Source of the DNA: Dehalococcoidia bacterium
GTDB lineage: Bacteria > Chloroflexota > Dehalococcoidia > GIF9 > UBA5629
NCBI GenBank assembly: GCA_007280145.1
Contig: QYPU01000071.1
Location: 1-5,485 of the forward strand
Length of the DNA stretch: 5,485 nt
Direction of reading: 5' to 3'
Part shown: one piece after another, positions 4,872 to 5,485 of the stretch
Numbering within the stretch: position 1 is the first letter of the stretch
How the letters are laid out: each line of letters begins with the position of its first letter
The notes under the pieces: generated by a model
What the model saw: only the letters and a program-made list of their open reading frames with translations
What the model was told of the DNA's origin: nothing
The model's database searches: none
Program-made: the position numbers and the translations under genes

Positions 4872-5485
4872 ATGAGTTTCCCAAAAGATTTTGTATGGGG
4901 AGCAGCGTCAGCCTCGTACCAAATAGAAGGTGCTGCACATGAAGATGGAAGGGGGCTTTCAGTATGGGACATATTTTGCCAGAAAGAGGGAATCATCTGG
5001 AGCGGGCAATCCGGTGACGTGGCATGTGACCACTACCACAGATACAAAGATGATGTATCCTTGATGAAAGAAATTGGGCTGTGCGCATACCGACCATCCA
5101 TCTCCTGGTCCCGCGTTATCCCACAAGGAACTGGTGCCATAAATCCGAAGGGGCTTGAATTTTACGATAAGCTTATCGATGAGCTTCTAGCTGCTGGTAT
5201 TCAGCCTTACGTCACACTTTTTCATTGGGATTATCCATATGAACTGTATCGCCGCGGCGGCTGGCTGAACCAGGATAGCTCCGACTGGTTCGCAGAATAT
5301 GTCAAGGTGGTGGTTGAAAAGCTTTCCGACAGAGTCAAATACTGGATAACACTGAATGAGCCACAATGTTTCATTGGCCTGGGGCACCAATTCGGAATAC
5401 ACGCACCGGGAGACAAGTTGGAGCCTGCTGAATTGTTGACAGCAGCTCACAATACACTGTTGGCTCATGGCAAGGCCGTGCAAAC
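4872..5485 (+). CDS. Family 1 glycoside hydrolase (beta-glucosidase type), N-terminal part (runs off the right edge)
   Basis: The first 204 codons of a GH1 retaining glycosidase, under half the usual length of about 450 residues. GH1 enzymes cleave terminal beta-linked glucose, galactose or related sugars from oligosaccharides or glycosides. The N-terminal signature is exact: FVWGAASASYQIEGAA at 7-22, with the sugar-binding Gln17. LFHWDYPYELYRRGGW (116-131) carries the conserved glycone-binding His118, and TLNEP (160-164) carries the general acid/base Glu163. The nucleophile Glu of the C-terminal half is outside the window. No signal peptide is seen, so it is a cytoplasmic enzyme that would need imported substrate. 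The ATG at 4872 is preceded by AAGGGG (4861-4866) at 5 nt. A weak promoter, TAGGAA - 17 nt - TAGAAT (4795-4823), may lie in the 86-bp gap. Exact sugar specificity cannot be read from this part. Confidence 0.96.
   Translation, partial: MSFPKDFVWGAASASYQIEGAAHEDGRGLSVWDIFCQKEGIIWSGQSGDVACDHYHRYKDDVSLMKEIGLCAYRPSISWSRVIPQGTGAINPKGLEFYDKLIDELLAAGIQPYVTLFHWDYPYELYRRGGWLNQDSSDWFAEYVKVVVEKLSDRVKYWITLNEPQCFIGLGHQFGIHAPGDKLEPAELLTAAHNTLLAHGKAVQ

Noticed and set aside
5187..5483. Minus-strand frames (5187-5483, 5231-5416)
   Set aside because: Antisense to the GH1 gene, whose signatures are unambiguous.

Overview
This window looks like ordinary bacterial chromosome. A lineage close to Dehalococcoidia (Chloroflexota) is my best guess, from the gene content: a tandem parvulin-domain SurA/PrsA-like protein directly ahead of homoserine dehydrogenase, a DUF350/transglutaminase pair, a short PRC-barrel protein and a PflX-type radical SAM protein. 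The tRNA is bacterial in form and its CCA end is not encoded. This placement is inference; no marker gene settles it. I see no insertion sequence, CRISPR array, phage gene or rRNA.

Left part (1-1607, minus strand): a two-gene unit. A membrane-anchored protein with two parvulin (PpiC) domains starts at a TTG codon and is followed after 3 bp by hom (homoserine dehydrogenase), which runs off the left edge with only its NAD(P)-binding N-terminus present. Both parvulin domains lack the two histidines usually found at the active site. Next comes a complete tRNA-Pro(GGG) gene on the plus strand (1708-1781).

Middle (1828-3146, minus strand): a second two-gene unit. A four-helix membrane protein built from two DUF350-like repeats is followed after 11 bp by an exported transglutaminase-like protein with an intact Cys-His-Glu triad and a C-terminal hydrophobic anchor ending in four arginines. 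The pair probably works at or outside the cytoplasmic membrane; its substrate is unknown.

Right part (3302-5485, plus strand): a radical SAM protein of the PflX/COG1313 type is transcribed away from the DUF350 unit, and the gap between them holds good candidates for two back-to-back sigma70-type promoters. It is followed by a 74-aa PRC-barrel protein and by the first 204 codons of a family 1 glycoside hydrolase (beta-glucosidase type) that runs off the right edge. These three genes have gaps of 184 and 86 bp, so they need not be one operon.

No spectacular new system is evident. The points most worth a second look are the DUF350/transglutaminase pair, the apparently non-catalytic double parvulin protein, and the divergent promoter region with repeats at the predicted transcription starts.
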